Shown: positions 1 through 7,276 of the stretch, one piece after another | How the letters are laid out: each line of letters begins with the position of its first letter | Numbering within the stretch: the stretch's first letter is position 1 | Assembly: GCA_937868485.1 (NCBI GenBank) | Contig: CALMML010000391.1 | Coordinates: 1 to 46,212 of the forward strand | Length of the DNA stretch: 46,212 nt | DNA from: an uncultured Myxococcales bacterium | GTDB lineage: Bacteria > Myxococcota_A > Polyangia > Palsa-1104 > JAEUJZ01 | Reading direction: 5' to 3' | The notes under the pieces: generated by a model | Databases searched by the model: none | Seen by the model: the letters and a program-made list of their open reading frames with translations, nothing else | What the model was told of the DNA's origin: nothing | Made by a program: the position numbers and the translations under genes

Positions 1-1562
1 TCGACGTTGGTGTTACCCATCGCGGCGTTCTTCTTGAACTGATCGTGCAGAACGACGCCACCAGCAATGGGCTCTTCCAAGCCACCTTTCATGGTATACG
101 GGCTCAGCGTCTCGGCTGCATCAAGCGGGCACTTTCCGAGGTTGTTCGAGGTCACTTGACGGCACAGATCGAGCGCGGGCGTCGCACTGGTGCCATTGAT
201 GAACTTGAAGCCCGGCGTGGTGAAGTCGATCGGCTGATAGCCAGCCGTCACGACACCGACGCGCATATCGACGCCTGCGCTCTTCAGACGGTTGACGAAG
301 GCATTGGCGGTGTTGCCAAGCGCCGCCTGATACGGTCCCATCGAGCCCGAGGTATCGACCGTCCACAAAAAGTCCGCCGTCGGATTGCGGTCGGCCTTAA
401 AGCCCTGGCAGCGATAGTCGAGCGTCTTGTTCGGTGCGGCCACGCCCGTCGAGTTCACCATGTCGTTGACGCGAATCGCCGTCGGCTTGGTCGCATCGTC
501 ATACAGCGTGCGCGGCGAGACTGCGACGATGATATCGACCGCTCCAGTGCGGCGAACGGTGGTGATATCCAGGTAGAACTCCGTCGCTGCGCCAACGGTG
601 GAACCACCCGGAGCCGCCATCGCAATGAAGCCATTTACCAGCTGATCGCGCAGCTTCGACGCATTGCCGCCCGCCGCCGTCGTGACGCGGTAGGTCGAGG
701 TAACAGCCGGGAAGTTTTCGTGCGTGGTCAGCGCGCGTCCGACGAGAACCGGGATGACTGCGGTTCCAGCAATCTTCGGTAGCTCGGTGGTGACGACGGC
801 TTCCGCTGCGGTGGCATCGGCGCGAACATCCGCCGTTGAGGTCAGCTTCGACACCGACAGACCCGCGACGCCAGTTGCGCTGTCGTCGACGATGATCGCG
901 CCAGAGTTGTTGGCACCCTGGACTTTCTTGTCGGTGCCGAACACTGGGTCGTAGCCAAGCTGGTGCGACGCGCCCGAAACCTGATCGATGGTGACGTTGC
1001 CGAGTCCGTCGGGACGGCAGATCTTCGATCCAGTGTCTTTGTCCGAGCTTCCGTCTCCGTCGGTGTCCCACAGCCGAGGATCGGTTTCGCCACCGACGGA
1101 GTCAATCGTTCCGTCGAAGTTGCGGTCTTCCTGGCCATCGGGCACGCCGTCGCCGTCGCTGTCGCTCTTGGTCGGATCGAGTCCTTTGCACGTCTCGCCC
1201 GGCTGGCACTCTTCGTTGGTGGTGCAGGCAGGCGCGGGACGACGCTGCGCGAAGTTGTCCGACGCAACGCACGCCTTGGGATAGCCAAACTCGACGCTGT
1301 CAGAGACACCGTCGCCATCAGAGTCGTTCGAGTTCGGGTTGGCTCCCGCTGCGACTTCCTGACCATCGCTGACGCCGTCGCCATCGCTGTCGGCGTTGTT
1401 GGGATCGGTGCCGGCGCTGCACTCGACGTCGTCGGTTAGACCGTCGCTGTCGCTGTCCACGCCAGAGAGGCAGCTGCTGCCGCTGATGTTGTTTTCACCG
1501 CAGGTCGCGGTAAAGAGCAGAAACAAAGGGTTAATAATCCAACGATATGTAGTGCGAGTCAT
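1..1562 (-). CDS. Secreted von Willebrand factor A protein with thrombospondin type 3 repeats (C-terminus outside window)
   Basis: An open minus-strand frame starts at an ATG at 1562 behind an AGGGGAG ribosome site and runs off the left edge without a stop. The first 20 residues form a signal-like hydrophobic stretch ending FTATC; the Thr before Cys makes this a poor lipobox, so SPase I cleavage is also possible. Residues about 25-170 hold several calcium-binding DSDGDG repeats of the thrombospondin type 3 kind (for example DSDGDGVSDG) with a Cys-rich insert. From about residue 395 a von Willebrand A domain begins, with the metal-site motif DTSGSMG starting at D403. VWA domains with this motif bind Mg2+ and mediate protein-protein contacts; the TSP3 repeats probably form a rigid Ca2+-dependent stalk. 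I infer a cell-surface adhesion or scaffold role; the ligand is unknown. Confidence 0.85.
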   Translation of the reverse strand, partial: MTRTTYRWIINPLFLLFTATCGENNISGSSCLSGVDSDSDGLTDDVECSAGTDPNNADSDGDGVSDGQEVAAGANPNSNDSDGDGVSDSVEFGYPKACVASDNFAQRRPAPACTTNEECQPGETCKGLDPTKSDSDGDGVPDGQEDRNFDGTIDSVGGETDPRLWDTDGDGSSDKDTGSKICRPDGLGNVTIDQVSGASHQLGYDPVFGTDKKVQGANNSGAIIVDDSATGVAGLSVSKLTSTADVRADATAAEAVVTTELPKIAGTAVIPVLVGRALTTHENFPAVTSTYRVTTAAGGNASKLRDQLVNGFIAMAAPGGSTVGAATEFYLDITTVRRTGAVDIIVAVSPRTLYDDATKPTAIRVNDMVNSTGVAAPNKTLDYRCQGFKADRNPTADFLWTVDTSGSMGPYQAALGNTANAFVNRLKSAGVDMRVGVVTAGYQPIDFTTPGFKFINGTSATPALDLCRQVTSNNLGKCPLDAAETLSPYTMKGGLEEPIAGGVVLHDQFKKNAAMGNTNV

Positions 1563-1673
1563 GCGTGCTCCCCTGAAGAGTTAATGGTCTGGTTCAGGGC
1601 AGGATTCCTCATCGGAAGAATCCATCCCAAGCCGCCAGAGGTTGACGGGTCACAAGCTGATTTTACACCCAAT

Positions 1674-1713
1674 TAAATAAGTAGTTTTTGTTACGTTTTG
1701 AAACTGTAGTTTC
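1674..1713 (-). promoter_or_regulatory. AT-rich upstream region with 14-bp dyad, possible promoter/operator of the VWA gene
   Basis: An AT-rich island lies about 110-150 bp upstream of the VWA start. On the minus strand it offers a TATTTA -10-like element (1674-1679) with a weak TTCAAA -35-like element 17 bp upstream. Just beyond is a dyad GAAACT-gt-AGTTTC at 1700-1713, itself inside a longer imperfect inverted repeat (1697-1722). The position fits a regulator site or promoter, but neither hexamer is strong. Confidence 0.3.
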
Positions 1714-1850
1714 AGTTCAAAACCAGGGGATGCGTGCCGGGTCAGGGCTGGACAAGCGGGTCGCAGTGCAGGGGGAAGCCAGCGAGGTGTCGTGTGCTGT
1801 GCGGGGAAGTCGAGGGGAATCGGGCAGGGTGTGGGACAAAAGCCCCGTCA

Positions 1851-1916
1851 GCTCGGCGCCCACCGAGAAGGAGAGGAGCCTCGTACCGGGGCGGCGGTAT
1901 CGAGGGGGCGCCGAGC
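1851..1916 (-). terminator. Nested stem-loop downstream of the Cys-repeat lipoprotein gene
   Basis: GCTCGGCGCC (1851-1860) and GGCGCCGAGC (1907-1916) form a perfect 10-bp outer stem. Inside it CCTCGTACCG (1879-1888) pairs with CGGTATCGAGG (1895-1905), interrupted by one bulged A, over a 6-base loop. It starts about 10 nt after the stop codon at 1927. There is no clean U-tract (only CTTTTG further on), so a terminator, an mRNA 3'-end stabiliser or a structured RNA are all possible. Confidence 0.45.
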
Positions 1917-1926
1917 CAACGAGCCG

Positions 1927-2916
1927 TTATTTGCAGCAGGAATACTTGGCGTGATGGAACTGGGCCATGGCTCCGCATGGATCGTAGGCCACAAACGTCG
2001 TCAGCTTCAGTCCGCGCGCCACGCAGGTCCGCTCGGCTTCCGTCTTGAGCGCCACTTCGGTCTGGCACGTCATGGGGTTTCCAATCACCGCACCGACGCA
2101 GGTGGTCGGCGGCGGGGTCGGCGGCATCGATGCGTCGCAGCACTCGGCTTCCGCTGCCACAAAGCCACCGACGGCGCAGGGCTTGTCGAGCTTCAGATCG
2201 TGCAGCGTCTGCATCTTCGTCGAGCAGAACGTCGTCGCTTCGCGCTTCCAGACATCGGGCAGACGGCAGATGCCCATGCTCGGGAGCGGATTCCAGGTGC
2301 AGCGACCGACGGGTGGCGGCGGAGGCGGCGTGGTGGGTCCGCAGCACTCGACGCGAACGTCGAAGTGGCCGGTAGCGCCGGACGCGCGACAGACGGTGCC
2401 GTAGGTCAGGTTCTTGACCGTGGCGCTCTTGGCTTTGCAGACCGCTTCAGCGCGGGTCTTCCAGGTCGAGTCGTCGACGCAAGTTCCCATCGGATCTTTG
2501 AGCGACTCGGTAAAGCACATGCCGGGAGGAGGAGGCGGCGGAGGAGGAGGCGGCGGCGTGATCGCATCGCAGCAGGTGTAGGTTGCTTCGCGCCAGCTGG
2601 CCATTCCACAGGACGTGGCGAGCATGACGTTCTTGAGCGCGAGCCCCTTGGCCTTACAGGAGGCTTCGCCGTAGCTGCGCCAGGTCTTTTCATCCTTGCA
2701 GCTGGTGGCGCCGCCTTCTTTGATCGTGACGCAGCGCGGCGTAACGTCGGGCGACAGCGCGTTGACATCTTCGCCGGTGGTGACTTCTCCGGCGGCTTGA
2801 TCGACCGGGGCTCCGTCACAGGCTCCGAGGAGCGCTGCTACGGCCACGACCGAAAACAGCCAAGGACGCTTGCGTGAGGTGTTGTTTCGACCAAGCCCGT
2901 TTTGTCCGTTTTGCAT
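1927..2916 (-). CDS. Lipoprotein built of four six-cysteine repeats joined by polyproline linkers
   Basis: I place the start at the ATG at 2916 (GGAG 8 nt upstream) rather than the longer open frame to 2994, because it gives a clean lipoprotein signal: basic N-terminus, hydrophobic core, lipobox LLGAC with C33. The mature part is four copies of one module with invariant spacing C-x(10-11)-C-x(13)-C-x(15)-C-x(11-14)-CC, at residues 62-116, 134-192, 206-260 and 273-328. Linkers are Pro-rich; that after module 1 has 11 consecutive prolines. Modules diverge strongly apart from the cysteines and a conserved K/R-x-E-A segment before the third Cys, so this is an old domain duplication. Six cysteines per module suggest three disulfides in the periplasm or at the surface. 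I do not recognise the family and assign no function. Confidence 0.85.
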   Translation of the reverse strand: MQNGQNGLGRNNTSRKRPWLFSVVAVAALLGACDGAPVDQAAGEVTTGEDVNALSPDVTPRCVTIKEGGATSCKDEKTWRSYGEASCKAKGLALKNVMLATSCGMASWREATYTCCDAITPPPPPPPPPPPGMCFTESLKDPMGTCVDDSTWKTRAEAVCKAKSATVKNLTYGTVCRASGATGHFDVRVECCGPTTPPPPPPVGRCTWNPLPSMGICRLPDVWKREATTFCSTKMQTLHDLKLDKPCAVGGFVAAEAECCDASMPPTPPPTTCVGAVIGNPMTCQTEVALKTEAERTCVARGLKLTTFVAYDPCGAMAQFHHAKYSCCK

Positions 2917-3103
2917 CGTACATTCTCCAAAAGGGTGTTCGGGATCGGCTTTCGCCACAGCGGATGCTACGCCAAAGCACTGACCTCTATGCACACAGTG
3001 GGAGATGGGGCGCAGGACGGCTCAAAAAAGTCGATTTCGCGCAGAATGTGCGGCGAATCGTGGCCAGGCGGGACGGGCGGAGGCCAACAGTGCGGTGCTG
3101 GCG

Positions 3104-3433
3104 CTAGTTTTTGGTGCACTCAACCGGGCCGGACACCTTGCGCACCACACACTTGGCTGGGTAGTACGCGTAGTGAAAGGCTTTTTCGTAGCAGCAGGCC
3201 TTCCAGACCGTCTCTTGCTGATTTTGGACGAAAGTCTGGATGGCGAAAGGCTCACAGCGCTTGCCGATGCTGGCAAAGTCGAGGAGCGCTTGGTTTTTGA
3301 CTTGGGCATCGATCCGCTCGCGAGCGCCGCAGTCAGCCGGGTTGGCCAGCGACTCAGGCTGAAGGTCTGACTCGGGATAGCAGCTCGATAGCGCAGCGAT
3401 GAGCACAGCAGTTAGGACGCGGACAGGGTTCAC
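3104..3433 (-). CDS. Small cysteine-rich lipoprotein, unknown function
   Basis: A 109-residue protein starting at GTG 3433, preceded by GGGGAGG at 5-nt spacing, which decides the start. The N-terminus is a lipoprotein signal with lipobox ALSSC (C18). The mature part has further cysteines including a CC pair, plus an aromatic FHYAYYP stretch. The spacing does not match the six-Cys module of the next gene, though both share a CC pair and a periplasmic lipid-anchored location. It lies 32 bp downstream of the copper ATPase gene, so co-transcription with it is likely; a role in metal handling would be inference only. Confidence 0.75.
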   Translation of the reverse strand: MNPVRVLTAVLIAALSSCYPESDLQPESLANPADCGARERIDAQVKNQALLDFASIGKRCEPFAIQTFVQNQQETVWKACCYEKAFHYAYYPAKCVVRKVSGPVECTKN

Positions 3434-3465
3434 AGGAGCCTCCCCGCATCAATTGTAGAGCAAAT

Positions 3466-5790
3466 TTATGTATCTAAAGTCACGTTTTTAAGACGAAGTG
3501 CATTGGAAATCACAGACACCGAGCTGAGGCTCATCGCGGCGCTGGCCAGCATCGGGCTCAGCAGCAGACCGATGAGCGGATACAGCGCGCCCGCCGCAAT
3601 CGGCACCGCGAGCAGGTTGTAGCCGAACGCAAACCACAGGTTTTGGCGGATGTTGCGACGGATCGCTTTGGACAGCGTGATCGCACGCAGCAGCGCCGAC
3701 AGATCGCCGTGCAGTAGCGTCACGGCTGCGCTCTTGATGGCAACATCGGTGCCGCTGCCCATCGCAATGCCCACATCGGCAGACGCGAGCGCTTCTGCAT
3801 CATTGATTCCATCACCGACCATCGCAATCACGGACGACGTTCCACGCAGTCGCCGGATAAGCGCTGCTTTGTCGTGGGGTCGCAGCGCTGCGTGAATTTC
3901 CGCAATGCCGAGCTGATGCGCAATTGCGTGCGCGGTGTGCTTGTTGTCTCCCGTCGCCAGCACCAGCTTCAGCCCGAGCTTGTGGAGCTTGTCGGCGGTC
4001 TGCTTCACTCCGTCGCGCAGCTGATCATGGACGGCGATCGCTCCGAGCCACTGTCCCGCTTGCGCCACTTGAATCACCGTCTGACCTTCGTGCTGAAGCA
4101 GGATCAGTGCGCCGCGCTTGTCGGCGGGAAGCTGGATGCCTTCTTCTTCCAGCAGCGTCAGCGTTCCGACGAGCACTTTGCCTTCGCTCGTTTGACCACG
4201 CAGTCCGCGACCGGGCAGCGCTTCGACGTCGCTCGCTGCGACATAGGACAGCTTCTTTTCTTTCGCTGCGCCAACCACCGCGATGCTAAGCGGATGTTCG
4301 CTGCCCTGTTCGACGCTGGCTGCCGCTGACAGGAGCGCGTCTTCGCTGACTCCATCACTCGGAACCAGCGCGGCCACACTTGGTTTTCCGACGGTCAGCG
4401 TTCCGGTCTTATCGAGCACAATCGTCTGAACCACCGCCAGTCGTTCCAGCGCTTCTGCGTCGCGAAACAGCACACCGGCTTGGGCGCCACGACCTGAGCC
4501 GACCAGGATCGACATCGGCGTCGCCAGCCCGAGCGCACACGGACACGCGACGATCAAGACCGACACCGCCGACACCACCGCGAGCGGCAGCTTGGCCAGA
4601 CCGCCGATCAGCAGCCAAGTCGCGAGCGTGATCAGCGAAACGATCACCACCGTCGGAACAAACACAGCGGAAGCGCGATCGACGAGCCGCTCGATCGGTG
4701 CGCGACTGCGCTGGGCCCGACGAACCGCGTCGACGATCTGACCGACCATGGTATCGGCTCCGACTTCGGTGAGACGGATGATGAGCGCGCCGTTGCCGTT
4801 GACGGAGCCTCCGACGATGCGCTCGCCGACGGTCTTGGCCACAGGCATCGACTCGCCGGTGAGCAGCGATTCATCAAGCTGGCTGCTTCCTTCGAGGATG
4901 ATTCCATCGGCAGCGACGCGCTGACCGGGCAACACCCGCACGCGATGACCGGGAAACAGCTCACTGACGGGAACGTCGCGCTCTTCGCCGGATGGAAAGA
5001 CCCGTCGCGCCATCGCCGGAAGCAGCGTCAGCAGTGCGCGCAGCGCTTCGCCGGTCTTGTGACGAGCCCGCAGCTCCAGCACCTGACCGACCAGCACCAG
5101 CGTCGAGATCGTCGCCGCCGACTCAAAATACACAGCGGGCGGATGTCCGACGAGCCCCGACGCGAAAAACTGTCCGAGCCGCACCAGGCTATAGCCGTAC
5201 GCCGTCGCCACTCCGAGCGTAATCAGCGAAAACATGTTGAGTCGCCAGTCGACAAACGAGCGATAGCCTCTTCGCCAAAGCTCCTGACACGCGAACAGCA
5301 CCAGCGTCGTCAGCACTGCTTCGCACAGCACAATCCACGTCGAGCCGTGATGACCGAAGAGCATGCCGCCCATCTCCAGCACGAACACGGGCACCGTCGC
5401 CAAAAGCGACAGCTTGAGCCGCCGGGTCATCTGCGCAAGCTCACCGTCGGGACTGCCTTGCGGAGCGTCGAGCACAAGCTGATCGGGCTCCAGCGCCATG
5501 CCGCACTTGGGACAAGGCACGGGCTTTTCTTCGCTGACCTCGGGACACATCGGACAGATCCAGCGCGCAGCGACGGGAGGCTTAGCGGGCTTTTGCGCGT
5601 ACAGATAGCGCTCAGGGTCGGCGGAAAACTTGTCGCGACAGCGCGGATTGCAAAAAAAGTAGGTCGTGCCCAAAAACTCGTGCGAACCGCCCTTGGGTGC
5701 GCGTCGGTCGACCTTCATCTTGCAGATGGGATCGATGGCGATGTCGGTCTCGCTCTGCGGAGTCAGCGGCGAAGGGGTCATGCCTCGCAT
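3466..5790 (-). CDS. copA: Copper-type P1B heavy-metal transporting ATPase with N-terminal YHS and HMBD metal sites
   Basis: A 774-residue inner-membrane pump predicted to export Cu(I) (or a related soft metal) using ATP. Residues 21-64 form a YHS domain (C23, C47, C51) and residues 77-102 a heavy-metal-binding segment with paired Cys sites (CPMC and CPKC); the usual CxxC HMA domains are absent. Next come the transmembrane helices, the actuator TGES loop, the CPC transport motif in VACPCALGLATP, the phosphorylation motif DKTGTLT and the hinge GDGINDAEALA. CPC and the DKTGT Asp are intact, so it should be active. Two ATGs, 5790 and 5781, are possible starts; neither has a strong ribosome site. 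It lies 33 bp after the DUF4331 lipoprotein gene. Metal specificity is from family knowledge, not shown here. Confidence 0.93.
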   Translation of the reverse strand: MRGMTPSPLTPQSETDIAIDPICKMKVDRRAPKGGSHEFLGTTYFFCNPRCRDKFSADPERYLYAQKPAKPPVAARWICPMCPEVSEEKPVPCPKCGMALEPDQLVLDAPQGSPDGELAQMTRRLKLSLLATVPVFVLEMGGMLFGHHGSTWIVLCEAVLTTLVLFACQELWRRGYRSFVDWRLNMFSLITLGVATAYGYSLVRLGQFFASGLVGHPPAVYFESAATISTLVLVGQVLELRARHKTGEALRALLTLLPAMARRVFPSGEERDVPVSELFPGHRVRVLPGQRVAADGIILEGSSQLDESLLTGESMPVAKTVGERIVGGSVNGNGALIIRLTEVGADTMVGQIVDAVRRAQRSRAPIERLVDRASAVFVPTVVIVSLITLATWLLIGGLAKLPLAVVSAVSVLIVACPCALGLATPMSILVGSGRGAQAGVLFRDAEALERLAVVQTIVLDKTGTLTVGKPSVAALVPSDGVSEDALLSAAASVEQGSEHPLSIAVVGAAKEKKLSYVAASDVEALPGRGLRGQTSEGKVLVGTLTLLEEEGIQLPADKRGALILLQHEGQTVIQVAQAGQWLGAIAVHDQLRDGVKQTADKLHKLGLKLVLATGDNKHTAHAIAHQLGIAEIHAALRPHDKAALIRRLRGTSSVIAMVGDGINDAEALASADVGIAMGSGTDVAIKSAAVTLLHGDLSALLRAITLSKAIRRNIRQNLWFAFGYNLLAVPIAAGALYPLIGLLLSPMLASAAMSLSSVSVISNALRLKNVTLDT

Positions 5791-5823
5791 GCTACCCGGA
5801 CTGCATCGGCTTGTCCGGTCTTG

Positions 5824-6531
5824 CTACGGCAGGTACGGGAACACGGCGCTCGGAGCATTGCTGATGACGACGTTGTCGGTGGCAAGGCCGCCAAACAGCG
5901 TGGAAAAGGTCAGATCGACGACATCGTAGTCGGGCTTGCGTCCGCCGCAGTCGGTGCCGTTTGTCCCGGCCAGCGTGCTGCGCTCGACCGCAAGAAAGGA
6001 GTTGCAGCTGGCCTTGCTGGTATCGACGACGATGGCATCTGCCGCGAGCAGCGAAGCCAAGGTCGCATAGCGCGTCGTGGTCAGCGTCGATGGCGCGAAG
6101 GGATGTCCGCAGGTTCCGTCGAGACCATCATAAATCGCCAGCGTCTGCGCAAACGGAACCGCCCACGACGACCACGGGAAGGCTTTGTCGTGGTTATAGC
6201 GCTCGCGGGTGGTGTTGCCCGTTTCGAGCTGACCACTGACGGTGAGCAGATCAAACGGATTGGACAACGCGATGTTGATGAGCGGTCGTCCTGCGCGATC
6301 GATCAAGTCACCGGCGGGAAAGACACACAGGCCGGTCGTTCCGTCGCAGCTCATCGGGCTGGTGCAGCTTACGTTCTGACAGCGGCTCGGCGGAACTTCA
6401 CACACGCCCGTCGAAGGATTGCAGACTTGTCCGGCGGCACAGACGGTGGTGCTGCACGGAGGCTGCGCGGGAACAACCGCGTCACAGCCGACGAAAAGTC
6501 CCAGCAAGGTCAAACAAAGTGCGCGCTTCAT
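5824..6531 (-). CDS. Lipoprotein with C-terminal half of DUF4331 and N-terminal Cys-rich module
   Basis: Start ATG 6531 has GAGGG 7 nt upstream. The signal ends in FVGC (C16), a lipobox. Residues about 26-70 are a Cys-rich module of the C-x-x-G-x-x-C-x-x-x-T-G-x-C type seen in myxobacterial secreted proteins. From about residue 78 the sequence resembles the second half of DUF4331 proteins: GRPLIN (families have a G-x-P-L-V-N motif), then a long stretch ending in PDYDVVDLTF, like the D-D-V-V-D-I/L segment near family C-termini. The first half is in the gene immediately upstream, 13 bp away. Function of DUF4331 is unknown; extracytoplasmic location is well supported. Confidence 0.75.
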   Translation of the reverse strand: MKRALCLTLLGLFVGCDAVVPAQPPCSTTVCAAGQVCNPSTGVCEVPPSRCQNVSCTSPMSCDGTTGLCVFPAGDLIDRAGRPLINIALSNPFDLLTVSGQLETGNTTRERYNHDKAFPWSSWAVPFAQTLAIYDGLDGTCGHPFAPSTLTTTRYATLASLLAADAIVVDTSKASCNSFLAVERSTLAGTNGTDCGGRKPDYDVVDLTFSTLFGGLATDNVVISNAPSAVFPYLP

Positions 6532-6544
6532 CGGGCTGCCCTCG

Positions 6545-7252
6545 CTAGTTGGTCTTCAGCTTCTTGTGCGTCGCGCCCCAGACCGACAGGATCGGTCCGC
6601 CTCGACTGAGCAGCGTGCGATCCACTTCCATCACCAGCGAAAGGACACTGCTCGACGCGTAGGTGTTGATCGACGGACTTGTGCCCGCCAGCGCGGTCTG
6701 AGCGGACGTCTTTCCTGCGCTCACCGGCAGTGCTTTGCAGCCCGCAGCGTCGGCAGTGACGCCCACAAGTGCCGATGTCACAGCGGTCTTGAAGTTCACA
6801 AGGTTCGGGATGCTGACAAAGCTTGGATCTTTGCGCAGTCCGGCGAAGACCTTGAGCTTGCCGTTGGTGGACGTGATTCCGCTCGGGCTCGATGCATCGC
6901 CGCTGGCTGACGTCGACGGATCTCCGACGATGCATGAGATGCGCTGGCTGTCGTCGAAGCCGCAGTAGATATCGGTCTGGACGCCCGTGGTTGCGGTCAG
7001 CGACGTGCGACTGACGGTGTGAAACACGTACAGCGCGTCGGTGGCAAAGCGAGATCCGGCGCTGGCGCTCGGGAAAACGGTCATCGCCAAGATGACCTTG
7101 CTGCCGTCGCTCGACATCCACGAAAACAGGTCGGTGATGTCGGTGGTGGGCGCGGCCATCGTCGAAGCCGAGTCCGCATGATCGATCGCCCGCGCAGGCG
7201 GCGACGTCAGGGTCGAGAGCAGCAAGACAAAGGCGGGAGCGAGCTGTCTCAT
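6545..7252 (-). CDS. Secreted protein with N-terminal half of DUF4331
   Basis: Start ATG 7252 follows GGAG at 7-nt spacing. A cleavable signal peptide (PPARA cleavage region, about residue 22) precedes IDHADS, matching the S/D-H-R/A-x-A start of mature DUF4331 proteins. Further family-like segments are TDITDLFSW (cf. N-T-D-V-Y-A-F), a beta-rich ALYVFHTV stretch, KVFAGLRKDPSF (cf. F-A-G-Q-R-D-D-P-F-F), and near the C-terminus LSLVMEVDRTLL followed by SVWGAT. It then stops where a normal DUF4331 protein would continue; the remainder is in the next gene. I infer the two 235-residue products assemble outside the cytoplasm. Function unknown. Confidence 0.75.
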   Translation of the reverse strand: MRQLAPAFVLLLSTLTSPPARAIDHADSASTMAAPTTDITDLFSWMSSDGSKVILAMTVFPSASAGSRFATDALYVFHTVSRTSLTATTGVQTDIYCGFDDSQRISCIVGDPSTSASGDASSPSGITSTNGKLKVFAGLRKDPSFVSIPNLVNFKTAVTSALVGVTADAAGCKALPVSAGKTSAQTALAGTSPSINTYASSSVLSLVMEVDRTLLSRGGPILSVWGATHKKLKTN

Positions 7253-7276
7253 CGCAAACTCCGGGGGCAGCGAGGG

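Larger units (their letters stand above)
1563..1926. other. 364-bp non-coding region
   Basis: No credible gene here: the short open frames lack ribosome sites and run into the opposite-strand lipoprotein gene. Next to the VWA gene it holds the AT-rich promoter-like segment and dyad; next to the Cys-repeat gene it holds a large nested stem-loop (1851-1916). The remainder is G-rich without obvious structure. Confidence 0.6.

Noticed and set aside
1688-2048. Short plus-strand open frames in the left non-coding region
   Set aside because: No ribosome site, unusual composition, and they run into the lipoprotein gene on the other strand.
4945-6609. 554-codon plus-strand open frame
   Set aside because: Antisense to the copper ATPase and DUF4331 lipoprotein genes; Arg/His-rich composition, no motif, no ribosome site. 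A GC-driven shadow.
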